A DNA stretch of 45,357 bases from Sperchopsis tessellata (Eukaryota > Arthropoda > Insecta > Coleoptera > Hydrophilidae): NCBI GenBank assembly GCA_033557685.1, contig JAWQRN010000049.1, positions 1 to 45,357 of the forward strand. The letters are read 5' to 3'. Below the pieces are notes generated by a model. That model was not told the origin of the DNA. It was given only the letters and a program-made list of their open reading frames with translations, and searched no databases. The position numbers and the translations under genes were made by a program. Shown here piece by piece: positions 33,419 to 45,357 of this stretch; the first letter of the stretch is position 1, and each line of letters starts with the position of its first letter.

Positions 33419-36239
33419 CAAAATTTCGTCATCAAAAGTAAACACTGAAATATGCAATAATGGAAGAATGGGGTAATATACCACGAAAATATACTTAATC
33501 ACGTGTTCATTCTATCCAAAAATATTAGATGCAGTTATTAAGCAAAGAGGTTATCCCAACAATATTAAAATTATGTACTAAACCTATTTTCATATTAAAT
33601 TTCACATTTTTCTATTACTTTTGCGATACAAGAAATTTGTGTAATTTTCATTATTATTGTAATTTATGCAGGATTGTATTTATATTTCATTATTAATAGT
33701 AACAAACTATATAATTGTCTATGTATTGTATTATTTTAAACATAACATTTATCTGGCACTGAAGTAAGTGAATTTGGGGAGTGTTCGAACACTTTAGTGA
33801 CTGATTGCATTTGCTTTCGCATCTCATATAATCAGACTTGGGAAACGACAGTTATAACAGACACTTCCAAGAAAGCACGTGAAGGCAGCATGATGTTCAA
33901 CATTTCCTGAGTATTTATATGAAGGGTACTAATACCTAGATTTTTATTATTATTACTTTTGATTTATTTATTTTATATTATACGTCCAGGTGTGTAACAA
34001 ATTTTCAAGAAGAAGTTGGACAACTCCGAATTTCTACTAATAAAAATTCACAAATTACTAAAAATAAAGAGTTTTATTTCATCTTTTAGGAAATAAATTG
34101 GTCAATTGACATGAAGTAATTGTATATTATTACCTGTCTCTACAAGATTGTTTATAGTATGAAAAGAGAATAATTAAAACAAGTTTTCTCTATGTCAAAG
34201 ATTTTAAAGGTATATAAAATAATGATTTCACGATATTTTAAACTTTTAAAAAGCTATATTAAAAAATGGTAACATATGACTTGGCTTCTTCATTTCCTAC
34301 ACCCTTTACCTATTTTTTTGTAAGATACCCTCATATTCATATTTTGTAATATTTTAAGCCCTTGTCACAATTCTATATAATTTTCTATTTATATTCGCAC
34401 TCATTTATCATTAGATATATAAAAGCTGCCAACCTTCCGGATCTTTTCAATCTCGAATCCTCGAAAATCCGTCAAGCGTCAATCCTTTCTTAAATTCATT
34501 CACGTATATATGCATTATAGGAGACGAAGTCCTGCGAATTTTTAACAATGGATCTAAAATATTATCCGTTCAATGTTCTGCCCGAAGATAATAGATAGAT
34601 ATCGGTCCCAGAGTTTCTCTGGCTCGTCTCTCAGAATAGTAAACCGCACGGCTTTGCCAGTTTTCGAGTGCATTCAGCGGAAATGATCAAGGGACGGAAG
34701 CGGAGATAAGCAGAATAAGAAGAAGAGGTAGACAATAGGAGGTTATAACCGAGGCAGATGCGCCGAAATGGACTTCCACAATAAAATGATGCACTTCACA
34801 TCTCGGGGTTGCCTGCCTGTTACGCTCTGTTCTCCCACTCCGATGGTTAGCTATATACAAGGTGGAAGGGTGTATAGTTGAAATCAATTTTATAATTCTA
34901 TTATTATATATCTCTTTTGTACTACTATTTGTATAGATATAAGATTATTAACCTCAATGTAACAATCGCTTTGAAAGAAACAAATTCAGCCGATTTCAAA
35001 AATAAGTAAGATTAGTTTTCGTATATAAAGTAACCTTTAATTTACAGTCAGTTATTACATCTTATCATGATAAGTGTAATATTTAAATGAACAATTAACC
35101 GAATTAAACTAATTCGGTGCACAATGAGATAATGAGACTAATTTCAATCAAAACATTTGTTAAGGTTAAATGCATATCGATAATAAAAATTCAAACGACA
35201 TTTATTCCAGCTGAGAAAATGTCAGTATAATTTAATTTGTTGGATCCATGTAATTAACATTAATTGATTTCAATGAATAACAGTTTATGAAGTTTTTTTT
35301 TATTTTAATTTACTATAAGACATTAATTTTGCCATTAAGGTTCTAGTAATGTTTTAGTATAAAGAATGTAAGAAATAAAATATATTCCAATGGAGCTATA
35401 AGTCATGTCACTGATACAGCTACAGCTTATGGTTAGTACCTTTGAATTTACGTTTTTACGGCTGAAAAAAAACTGTACAGAATTTCTACAAAAAAAATTA
35501 TGGTTTAAGTGTGTTTAAGGATGACCGATAGTTTTACTATTTTTTTACAGGGATGACACTCATTACTGGAAATGATATTAATATACATACTAGGAGCATG
35601 ACACTTAACAGGAATACATCAAAAGGATTTGTATAGGGTGTAATTTTCTGGGCTGCAAAAAGAGATTTACGTATCGAAATAATATAGTTTCTTATCGAGT
35701 TTATAAAGTATAATGAAATCACTTTTAATTAAATAAGTTCAATAAATCAAATATTCAACCAATTCATCAAGAAGCAAACGCGAAAATAAAACAAGCATTG
35801 TTTTATTTTGTAATGAGAATAAACAATATTAAATGAAAACATATAAATATTAAACTAAATTGAGCAGTAAGCGCCTTGTATTGCCGTCAGTTAGTTACCT
35901 GGTTATTAGTCGTGCATTGTATTATAACCGATTAAATATGCATAACATGTACGAAATTTAAGTTTTATCTGAATTTGTAGAATTTGCAGAAATTATGTTG
36001 CGCATTTTACTAGTTTTATACTCATATTCAGTAAAACTTCCATCTCCTCTTAGTTCTAACGGCTACGTCGAAATGCTATGCGACAATAGTATAAAACGTA
36101 AAAAAGGGGAATGGATATCATAACAAAATAAATGCTTAAGTATGGAGAAGCAGTAGTTTATGAGTGGTTGTATAAGTTATTGTATGTTTGATCAGTTAGT
36201 TCTATTGATTCAGATGATTGGAAGAATGTTGTTGTGTGA
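33419..36239. other. upstream flank, mostly unassigned AT-rich DNA
   Basis: No gene is seen. A GC-richer block at 34585-34865 (GGTCCCAGAGTTTCTCTGGC and GAGGCAGATGCGCCG) has the look of a decayed LTR or leader but no pairing end was found. The rest is featureless. Confidence 0.4.
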
Positions 36240-37400
36240 CCTTTTTATAAAACGAAGGAATACAAGTTTGATTACAAGAATTATAAGTGTCCCAATAACA
36301 GCGCCGGAGTTCTAAAAATTTTATACGTGCCATTTGGCAATCGCGATTGGTAAATAAGGAATGCTACGCGGAAGAAGAGCACGTTATTATTGATAAAACT
36401 CGTTACAAATATGGGGAAAGTTTTACTGAAATAGTTCGTAAAGTTCGAGGAATATTCGGTCGAAATAATGGGTCAACTGAGTGATCAATTCGAGGATTAA
36501 TTAAAAAATTTAAGGAAACTCTTTCGAATCTGTACAAGTCACCCATGCATCCTCGTAGCGGGCGTTTACTCGAAAATATAGCCGCAGTGAGAGTAAGTAT
36601 TACTGAAACCCCAGGGACATCTATTCGTCATCGTTCACAAGAATTAGATATTTCAAGAAGCAGTGAATTCTCGCAAAAGATCTGGATCTGCATGCCTACA
36701 AGATCCAACTGATCAAATAATCCAAACCAGTAGACCTTTTTACGCGAAGAGAATTGGTTAATTGGTTAATGGAACATCAGCTAGTGAACGACAACTCAAT
36801 TAACAAAATCATCTTTAGTGATGAGGCACATTTTCAACTTAATAGCTACGTGAATAAGCAAAATTGCCAAGTTTGTGGTTTGGAGAACCAAATAATAATT
36901 CAAGAGAAGCCAATACATGCCTTCGCTCACTATTTGATGCGGTTTTTGGCCTAGTGGAGTGATTGGGCTGTATTTCTTTGAAAATTTGACTGGAAATGCG
37001 GTTGCAGTGCAGGGTTTGCGTTACACGATGATAACTGATTTTGTTTACGCAGAATTGATTGATAGAACATGTCACACTGCGCGTTAAACCATTGAGTTGT
37101 TGAAAGAAAAATTTCTAGGTCGAGTAATCTCAAGAAATGTGGATTATAATTGGTAAGGAAGATCGTGTGATTTGACATCATGCGATTTCTTTCATAAAGG
37201 TTTCTTGTTGCATGTTTGCTAATAAGTCACAAACAATTATTGAGTTTAAGGCGGAGATCCATCGTGTTATTGCCATAGTCTATCCACAATTATGCAAAGA
37301 TGTTATCGTAAATTTCATGAAAAGAGCAAGAGCTTGCCATCAGATCCGTAGTGCGCATTTGTCTGAGATTTTGTTCCATTCATAATGGCCACATTTGTAC
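36240..37400 (+). mobile_element. Tc1/mariner-type transposase relic
   Basis: The translation gives FTEIVRKVRGIFGRNNGSTE and LIKKFKET (helix-turn-helix half), ENIAAVRVSITETPGTSIRH and RSQELDIS (second half). Then come NWLMEHQLVNDNSINKIIFS, DEAHFQLNSYVNKQNC (first catalytic Asp), GVIGPYFFENLTGNAVAV, CHTAR and RSCDLTSCDFFHKGFLL (third catalytic position). The FQQDGA block with the second Asp is deleted just before CHTAR. Many stops and shifts; dead. End repeats were not identified. Confidence 0.9.
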
Positions 37401-37639
37401 TTTACAATGAGCTAAAAATATTATCATTTTTCGAATAAACAATGTGTTTAATTTAAAACTATATCCAGTGCTCTTATTGTGACAGTTTCAGAGTGATTTA
37501 GGAAAAGTTTTCGGGAAAATAATGATTGGGAAAGTGCACAACATAACAATGTACAATATTTGGGCTATACAATGTAGCTTTATGCCTGGTTCAAAATGTA
37601 ATCTTTTTGTTTAATTTGTGTTAGGCAATAGAAAAGTAT

Positions 37640-38420
37640 ATTGAAAAAGTTGTTTAAGCGTTTGACTTCGGGAATAGGTGTTTTCTTTGGAATATATTAA
37701 AAATGTATGGTATTCAAGATAGTCTAGTGAAAGCAACTAAAGACATTTACTCGAATTCTAAGGCATGCATTTGTATAGATGGAAATATGGGTGAAATGTT
37801 TGAAACAAGACAAGTTGTTCTATAAGGATGTGTGAACTTTCCTTACCTATTAAATATTTTGATTGATCAATATGTCCGTGAGAATTGTATGGATAGGAAG
37901 GTGGTAACAGTCGGTTGAATAAAGTGGATGTTTTATGGCATGCTGATTACGCGGTAATATAAAGTTAGACGGTTTGTCACAAGTAATAGTGGCTACAGTA
38001 ATTATTTTGATGTATGAGAGTGAAAAATTATTATTATATCTAATAAGTATGTTTTAAAGAGATGGAAGAATAAATTTTGAGAATGCGGGTTGTAGCTGTT
38101 TTTGTGAACTGTAAACATCCAGAAGATTGAATAACTTAAGAATGAGGTTAAAAAAGCTAAAGCTGCTATCTATAATAGCGATTTGATTCCTACACTAATG
38201 CATGACAGGAAGACATGGGTACAATAGGAACCCTAGAAGAGGAAAATAAATTCAGTGGGTATCAATTTCATGGGTGTTAAATAAATGTGCTGTGATAAAT
38301 AAATGATAAATCACATGTAGGAGGGTGTATCATACTGCTTTGGGCAATTTGAAGAACGAGTGATCAAAATGTTACAAAAAAGAAATATTTAGATACGGTG
38401 GAGGATGAGAGAGTTGAAAG
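37640..38420 (+). mobile_element. LINE reverse transcriptase relic
   Basis: Broken frames give MYGIQDSLVKATKDIYSNSK, ACICIDGNMGEMFETRQVV, GCVNFPYLLNILIDQYVREN and, further on, IYNSDLIPTLMHDRKTWVQ, GINFMGVK and FGQFEERVIKM. These follow the order YGI...L......YxxS.ACVRV.G..S..F....GVRQGCVMSPxLFNI...M and LxPTLxYGSETW...RWFGHxERM of a common animal LINE. Clade not resolved. Confidence 0.7.
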
Positions 38421-41329
38421 TAAGTCAATGTAAAAATGATTGCATTAGACAAATAAAGTTCAGCAGATTATCAATGATTGTGAGTTCATAAATCTAAGGC
38501 TTGTAGCCTGATCTAACTTTGAAAATTTATTATCTTCTAAAGCATCTCGGGAAATGTTTTTTGAAAAGAGAAGTGTGTTGATGTGGAAAGGGATGCTGTG
38601 GAATAATAAATTTTGTATGCATTTTCTATCATAGCATGTTGTAATAAAAACATTTCTCAGATTTCACAAATTTTATTGGAGTGGGTGCGCATTAGGTTAT
38701 TAGATGAAAAATCAGTATTATAATCCATTTTATTTCCAAACTAGAAAAATACACTTATCTCTTATAAATGTTTGTCAATACAGAAAGTTGCAACATGCAG
38801 ACAGGTTTTAAATAAGTGACTAGTGTTTAGAAAGGATTTTGATGAATAAGAAATGCTCCAAGTGTAATTGTCGAATTAAATAGTGACACAGTATGTTATA
38901 ATCCAAATCGTCGGGACTGTATGTTAGGAATTTGGTTTAAAGCTCTGGGAAACAGGAATATTTAATAGTAAAGAAACATACCATTGCACGTTGCAATCTA
39001 ATTTTGAATGACTAATCGCAAATTGGTTTTTAAATGGAAATTCCTATAGCTCCTCTAGTTTTAGGGAGGTTAAAATTATGTAGTGAGTATTTTAGAAATA
39101 AATGTTGTCCCTATAAAATGAAATGAAGACTTAAAAAATAGATCCTGATCTATAATGTGTTGGAATCTTATTGGTGTATATAATATCCGCTTTTCCTAGA
39201 ATAAGAGCCCAATTCAGGCGAGTGATATATAAAAAATTTCAACTCACACAGGAAAAGTATCACTTTGTGTATTCTCAACAGCAAATATGTGATATTTCGT
39301 GACATTTTTTATCATAAAACATCACCGATGACATCGAGTGAGTTCTGATGAGAACGTCGAAATTTTACAGTTTACGTGTTTTTTTATTTGTATTGAAAAT
39401 GGAAACGTTGGAGCAAATTTTTTTTAATAGAGGAGATTGAAAATGCAGAATTTTGTAGGCAGTTGCGACGAAGACATGTCGCTTTTCAATTTAAAGAATA
39501 GCAAAAGTTTTGCCGGTGCTGGTTACCAAACGGACGTAGGGCGAGATATTAATTAGGACGTTAGTCAGATGATGACGAAGTTGCTAAAAAAGTTGCTAAA
39601 ATCATCGACCATTTATTAAAAGAATTTTTGTAATTGGTACTATACATTGCACACATGCAGCAATTATACTACCTAATAAAACGAATCCTGATTTCCTGCC
39701 GTATATATTTTTGAATTGAAAAAGCGACCACTCTGTAAACGTGTGGCTTATCTGTGATAGCGATATGAACATTTTAAATGTTAATACTTGATATCCTTGA
39801 GGTTCATATGACTCATTTATTTGGAGAAATGTCCAAAAATGTTTGTGAAGAAATAAAAACTATTGGCAATAGCTAATACATTAAACGATTTACCAGAAGT
39901 TTCTATAATTACCACCATATTAGAGCAAGACTTACCATTAAACGATGAAATTTTTACATTGTAAATCATATCATAGATATGCCAGAATGCCAATATTTCA
40001 TTGTAATTAACAACAATTCATAACTTGTCGATATTATTATAACGAATAATAGCTTCATATTATTAATAATTCTATCAGTTGAATATATCAAGTGTATAAT
40101 CCGTGATATTTTCTAATTAAAACTGAGCTGCTAGATATATCAAGTATATACTAATATACATACTTTAATACTGGACTCGTACGTCCTCATTCCAAATACG
40201 GAGTGCCATATAAAAAGGTACTATTTTCTCTTTCAGCGCTACCACCTGACCTTGAAGAAGATACCTTGTTTTTAGATGGTTAATCTTTAATATTTCTCTT
40301 AATATTCTGCCAGCTCTAAACATTATTCTCGTATTAATTTAACTTTGGAAATAATGTTTTATTGCATGTGAACTTACTTTTTTCCATTCCTTTCCGCGTT
40401 TAATTGCTCATCCATGTTCTTTTTATTACATCGGTGTTTTCCCAACTATTTCAAACCTGATAATTATCTGAAAAAATTGGAAAAAAAGGTTTTCTTCAAT
40501 TACCCCAACTAATTTTATTTTCTAATCATAAAATATATCAGCTTTTCGTGAAGAAAAAACTTTCACAGGTTTTAATAAATAAGTGAATTTCGCAGCGAAT
40601 GCACCTTCTTAATAGTCGCATGTTGCCAACCTTAGTTTTCAAATATCATATATTCTCACCGACAATTCTCATATCACCGATCGATTGAGAATACCATTTA
40701 TGAGAACGTGTGAGATGGTAAATAAAATGTCACTGAAAGTAAGACGATATGATATGAAATGAGTGAAAGTTGAGAATCAACCGCTGATTCCACCTTTATC
40801 GTAGATAGATCTTTACAATGCCATAACTGTGATTACTGATTTTCTGAATATACTATTCTATTTTCAACTAGATCTTGTATGTAATCATTTTAATAGAATG
40901 GCCGAACAGTGTTCTTGATGTATCATAAATCGGGGACTTGTTTTTATATTAATTTGTATTAAATTCGTGTGACGTATCTAGTAAGGAAATGTTACTAGGA
41001 CAGTGTGAACTTCCATAATCTGAAGTGGGCAGTATATTTTTAAGTTAACCATATATTTTTTTAAATAAAATTGCACTCTATGATTTCGATAAAATGATCC
41101 CTTGTCGAGGATATTTTTGAGTAAGCAATGCGAGTCAGCTCTAAGGAGTTACTGTGACATATTTACTTATTTTATACAGATGTGTTCCCTTCTCGTAGTT
41201 TTTAAGTTTGATCCACGTAATTTAGATAAGATTAAACCCAGCGATGCATCCATCAAAAGCAATGGAAAAAACTTGGTAATCCAGAGGAAATACATTAATA
41301 TCAGATGAAGCGCATCTAATACTTATTTG
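38421..41329. other. unassigned intergenic DNA
   Basis: No gene recognised. A short CTGATGAGAACGTCGAAA motif of the retroelement-end type lies at 39344-39361, and a faintly hAT-like stretch (EKATTL, then HLFGEMSKNVCEEI) at 39715-39860 is too weak to call. Confidence 0.35.
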
Positions 41330-41690
41330 AACATGTCACAAGAGCATGTTACGTTTCTATTTGTACGCCCAAGGGTCGCACGACCTACTAGAAGAGGAAA
41401 GAGTGCCAACAAAGGAAACGAGTATGTATCGGTCTCGAGCACGCCCCTATTTTAAAAACGATCGAAAAACCACCCTGGGGGCAGGTGAGATAACACCGGG
41501 GTGAGTTCCCCCGTGTCGTGAGGGAGACAAGATGAGCGTCAAGCCATTCGTTCATTGTCACGAACAGGCAAAACCAGTGCGGTAAGCCAAAACAGAGAGT
41601 GCATATTATATGATGCGGTGTCTTTTCAATTGATATCGGTACCCGTCGGGGCCATTGTTACACCGTACGCTAAAATGGCCGTTCCTGCAA
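41330..41690. other. GC-rich island of unknown origin
   Basis: About 350 bases clearly richer in GC than both flanks, with CCACCCTGGGGGCAGGTGAG, ACACCGGGGTGAGTTCCCCC and GTGTCGTGAGGGAGACAAGA. It resembles the 5' leader of a retrotransposon, but no coding part follows. Unassigned. Confidence 0.4.
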
Positions 41691-43619
41691 ACGTTAACTG
41701 ATTATCAACTATTCAAGCAGATGTTACCGATAGATAGGATTTTGTAGATAGGGTTGTGTAGAAGTCCTTTAATCGAATTTTCCGTTCCACATTATGTTAT
41801 GAAAGCTCATATACCAATCTCGGGCTAGGAGTCGTATTTGTAAAATATTGAAAGTTTTAACTAATTTATCAAATTATCTTCTGTATCAATAAAGTAAATT
41901 TATATATTTCCGTTTAGTTCCGGACATTAATAAAATCATAATTGAGTAGTACTTTAATAATGTGTATAAGTATTTTTAAAGAACAGTTATAAAAGAGATT
42001 ATGAAATAATTTATCACCATCTATATTTAACCGGAAACTTTTGCCATACAGTTTACTAAACAAACTTCGTATGTATGATAACAATATAACTTAGAAAGGC
42101 ACAACAAAATTGGAATTTATAGTTATGATTGTATCTGTTATGTAAGTGAAATTAGACACACGTTTAAATATAAACAAATTGTATATTCTAACCTTGATAC
42201 ACGCTAAATGTGTCAAATATTTAGTGTCCCCTTGTAATGTTATACACTACTTACAAATCTGTTATATTCCTACCTATATTGTTAGTAACTAAAGTTGATT
42301 CACGTACAAGGTGGTTCAAGATGTAATCAAATACAAGCTCAAATAAATCAATAATTTAAAAACAAAATATAAAACACGGAAACGAAAGGAACAAATTACC
42401 GTGCATTTTCGAATAAAAGAGGCAGATTTTTTTATGCTACCAGCTGCCACGTTATTTTCTCTACTAATGAATAATTACCTTAATAAACCCCTTTGAGTTT
42501 ATACAATGAGTTTATTTAGCAAGTATTTGCGATTTTAGTATGATATTCAAGTTTGATCATTTTAAGGCAGCCTTACAGAGAGAATCATACTTATTTATGG
42601 TATAAATGTAGATATTTAAATTTTACAATAAAAAGAAAAACAAAATTATGTTATGAAATCTCTGTCTTGTTTATCTTTTTATGCACCATTATAGGTGAAC
42701 ATATGCTTTAAAAGTCGATTGATTTTTGTAAATTTTAGATTTTTATGGCGTTAACTGATTTTTCCACACAGGGCATGTGTAATCTTTTTTTTATATTTGG
42801 GATTTGCTTAATATTATGCATCAATAGATTCTTCATTTCATATCCTTACTATACATAATCAGTAAATACATAAAGAGCAACATTTTTATTATTCTCGTCG
42901 TCCTGCACAAAAATATACATATTTTCAACGTTTTCCGTATAAAGCAACCATACCAATTTATTCTTTCCAAACTCCGCACTTGGCATTATTCATTTTGGAA
43001 TTATGACCTTCCACTGAGCTAATGGTAGCTCTCCAATTACCCCTTGCAATTTTTTTTTCTTAAAATTGCAAGTATAGTGTGAATAATTTTATTAAAAATA
43101 CACGCAGAATAATCTCATAGAATATAACGCCATACGTTTACAAGTCTTTGGGTCATCCTCAATGTTATGTTATGTGTCATAACATCATTATAAATGTTAC
43201 AATACATAACCTATAATAAAGCCATTATAATCTATAATTTGAACAAAAATGACTTTGTTTATTAATGTAATGTTAAAACGAATGACTCTGGGAATTACTG
43301 AAGATGATTAACGTACATGATGTACGCGTGTTATAAACATTAATTAGACGTGTTCCGCGCTAATGAAAACTAGTTCAATCATTTTGTTAGCATCTAGGAC
43401 ACTGTAGATTAGGCATGAATTTGATTTTACCTGATTGTATCACAAGTGTTTTGTGTATTTTGTAAACTATTTGTATAAAAGAAGTAAATTTATATTTTAA
43501 ATAAACATCCTTGTTAATATCACCAACAGATTGTGAGAGTTTTTTGTGTTAGAAGTGGCATTTAATAAACTGTGATATATACTATCACATAGTTCAGGGG
43601 GTGTAACTACCCGTGGGCA
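41691..43619. other. unassigned AT-rich DNA
   Basis: Nothing recognised. A small perfect inverted repeat ATGTTATG / CATAACAT lies near 43165-43185. Confidence 0.4.
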
Positions 43620-44570
43620 GAATATAAAAATTAGTGAAATGGAAAAAATTAAAACTACACGCGCAGTTGCAAGTGAATGCATTTCATTAGTGAATTAAAT
43701 TGTAAACTGTACAATTCAAGTAGTAGTAAAGTGGATAATCAAAACAGGAAATTTGACCATCTAAGCGGCGAAGTAAACAATACAGTGGATAATCTTAGTT
43801 ATAAAGTATTATCTGAAATATACAATCAATTTGCAAATTATACATTTTACAAAAGAAAAAAAAATAGATAATAAATAATTAAATAAAGTGAACATTGAAC
43901 TGCAATACAAAATCTAAATCCTGGAAGAAAATGTAGCAGAAAAAATTAGTGTCACGGATGCAGAATTTATGAAATACACAATGAACGAAAAATATCAGAA
44001 AATGGAGCTTGAACTTCAAAAATAGAATGAAAATTTATAAGTTCTACACAAGAAAATCTAGTTAAGCCCAACTACCATATGTATAAGCATTAGAAGAACG
44101 AAAATTTCAGCCACATATTTTTGACGGCCCAATTATAAAACACAATTTGAAGCAGCTGTAAAGATAAATACCTGGAGTGCTTCTGATAAAGCTGCAGCAC
44201 TCGTTATATCTCTACGTGGCCGTGCGTAAGAGATTTTGGAAAAGAAGATTACGAGGCATTATTTGCGGTTTTAGATATAAGGTATGCAACCAAAATCAAA
44301 AGTTTGTACATCTGACGCAGCTAAGAGCACGATTGGAAAAATCTGGGGATATCTTTCAAAAGCTTGAAGGAGATATTGGTTTCCGGGTTTGCTTTAGCCG
44401 AACTCCTTACGCAACATGTCATGCAAGCAGTCGTAGATGGCATTTGATATGCAGGAGTAAAGCAGGCTGTATCACTTAGTGTACGTGGTAGGGTCACTGA
44501 AGTTGTTGTTCATTTATTTACATTTGAAGCTGCTAAACAATCGACAAAAAAGAAATTTTACAAAGATTTG
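43620..44570 (+). mobile_element. Ty3/gypsy-type gag relic
   Basis: A charged N-terminal part (43660-44040, probably coiled coil) is followed by FQPHIFDGPI, INTWSASDKAAALVISLRGR, YEALFAVLDIRYATK, LTQLRARLEKSGDIFQKLEG and VVGSLKLLFIY. This matches the insect gypsy-type gag order F.P..YDG...W..F..QFE...., W...DKA..L..SLRG.A, Y..L...L..RY, and H...L+.R.Q+.GE..Q.L..D. Stops and shifts are frequent. No protease or polymerase is visible to 45085. Domesticated use is unlikely. Confidence 0.7.
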
Positions 44571-45084
44571 TGAAGCACGACACTCCTGGTATGCAGCTAA
44601 TGGACCTGTGATTGTTGGAACAGTTTTCAAACTTAGTACCGCAATAATAGGAGAAGAGAACAACGTTTCCAGGACAATAATTATTTTGAAAGGCGATAAG
44701 TAAACTAGAAAAATCTAGTATGAAAGACCAAATACTCTCTAGAGGACAACAAAATGGTCTCTGTATTGCAACTAAAAGATCATCATGAAAAAATCTATCC
44801 CAGGACCGAGTCGTATCCAGACTGCTACTAGAGAGTCTGTACCAAAGAAAATACACACCAGAATACTAAACTACACGGCGAAAAAATGGGAACACGTACC
44901 CCAAGTATCGAGGTGCGGAACTAACAACATTTCAAAATATAACGCGGGAGTATGCCTGCTGTCAGTTTGAAATTATACATTTTGAAGTTTCTCGACGATT
45001 TAGCCCGTACGTATGGGCCAAATCGCAGAAGTGGTGCTACATATTTATACCTACGTTACTTTCAGCTTTCTTATTTATAATAAT

Positions 45085-45276
45085 TACGTAGCGCCTCGGT
45101 AGCTGTATAAGTTACAGCGTTGGGGCTTCAATCTATGCGACTCCGTGGAGGCTCGAGTAAAATCCCAGGGACCTGGAATTGAATCGAAAAATACAATATA
45201 TCAAATTACAAATATTAGCGCTAGGCTAAATAGCATGTGCCGAGGCCAATCAAATTAAAAAAAAATAATTACGTGA

Positions 45277-45328
<52 letters not shown>
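45085..45328 (+). mobile_element. possible second tRNA-derived SINE with (TA)n tail
   Basis: It begins AGCGCCTCGGTAGCTGTATA, with AGGCTCGAGTAAAATCCCAG as a decayed box B-like block about 60 bases on. The body ends GTGCCGAGGCCAATCAAATT, then an A-run and (TA)n at 45280-45328. The order head, body, A-run and TA tail is SINE-like, but box A is poor and there is only one copy in the window. Confidence 0.4.
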
Positions 45329-45333
<5 letters not shown>

Positions 45334-45357
45334 GATAATTTTCTGTTTTTTTTTGAG

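Noticed and set aside
33149..33448. 99-codon open frame on the plus strand with repeated ENRP-like units
   Set aside because: It is a by-product of the AACCGCGG repeats inside the hAT-like MITE and overlaps a similar frame on the other strand.
39344..39361. CTGATGAGAACGTCGAAA looks like a hammerhead ribozyme core (CUGAUGA...GAAA)
   Set aside because: The bases after GAAA do not form a stem III with a following NUH site, and the sequence before CTGATGA does not pair with anything suitable downstream. It fits better as a common retroelement-end motif.
44533..44856. 107-codon open frame on the minus strand
   Set aside because: No family signature, and it lies opposite the decayed gypsy-type region read on the plus strand.
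1..45357. CRISPR arrays, operons, bacterial or phage genes
   Set aside because: None seen. The split gene, SINEs and transposon types are those of an animal nuclear genome.

Overview
This is AT-rich animal nuclear DNA, most likely from an arthropod and probably an insect. The evidence is long GT-AG introns, no operon-like packing, and relics of PiggyBac, Tc1/mariner, hAT-like, Penelope-like, non-LTR and Ty3/gypsy elements together with a tRNA-derived SINE. The species cannot be read from the sequence.

The window holds one convincing host gene. It lies on the minus strand from about 30880 down to 1122 and encodes an M1-family zinc aminopeptidase (aminopeptidase N-like). I rebuilt it by hand as 12 coding exons joined by GT-AG introns. 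All phases agree and the total is 2733 nt (910 residues plus stop). It has a signal peptide, an HEFAH zinc site with its third ligand Glu 18 residues on, and the catalytic Tyr. The exopeptidase motif GAMEN reads QAMEN. The C-terminus is hydrophilic and shows no GPI-anchor tail. Introns range from 52 bp to 6.4 kb.

Almost everything else is degraded mobile DNA, region by region. 2.4 kb: SINE copy. 4.3-6.7 kb: R1/Jockey-type LINE relic in intron 9. 8.6-9.2 kb: Jockey-like RT relic. 10.3 kb: Penelope-like tail. 13.4-14.0 kb: relic of a repeated arthropod protein of unknown role. 15.6-16.2 kb: possible pogo/Tigger relic. 16.8-17.3 kb: LINE fragment split by a SINE with a 10-bp target duplication. 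18.2-18.6 kb: possible Ulp1-protease-like fragment. 19.2-19.45 kb: element with perfect 31-bp inverted ends. 19.9-22.1 kb: two SINEs and an RT relic. 23.7-24.3 kb: LINE tail and a hexanucleotide array. 26.7-27.6 kb: PiggyBac relic. 27.7-28.85 kb: Penelope-like relic. Upstream of the gene, 31.2-33.0 kb has inverted Penelope-like copies; 33.1-33.4 kb a hAT-like MITE full of CCGCGG palindromes; 36.2-37.4 kb a mariner relic; 37.6-38.4 kb a LINE relic; 41.3-41.7 kb an unexplained GC-rich island; 43.6-44.6 kb a gypsy-type gag relic; 45.1-45.3 kb a second SINE-like unit.

No multi-gene system is visible. The points most worth checking are the QAMEN aminopeptidase, the inverted Penelope-like copies around exon 1, the palindrome-ended element in intron 5, and the SINE family.
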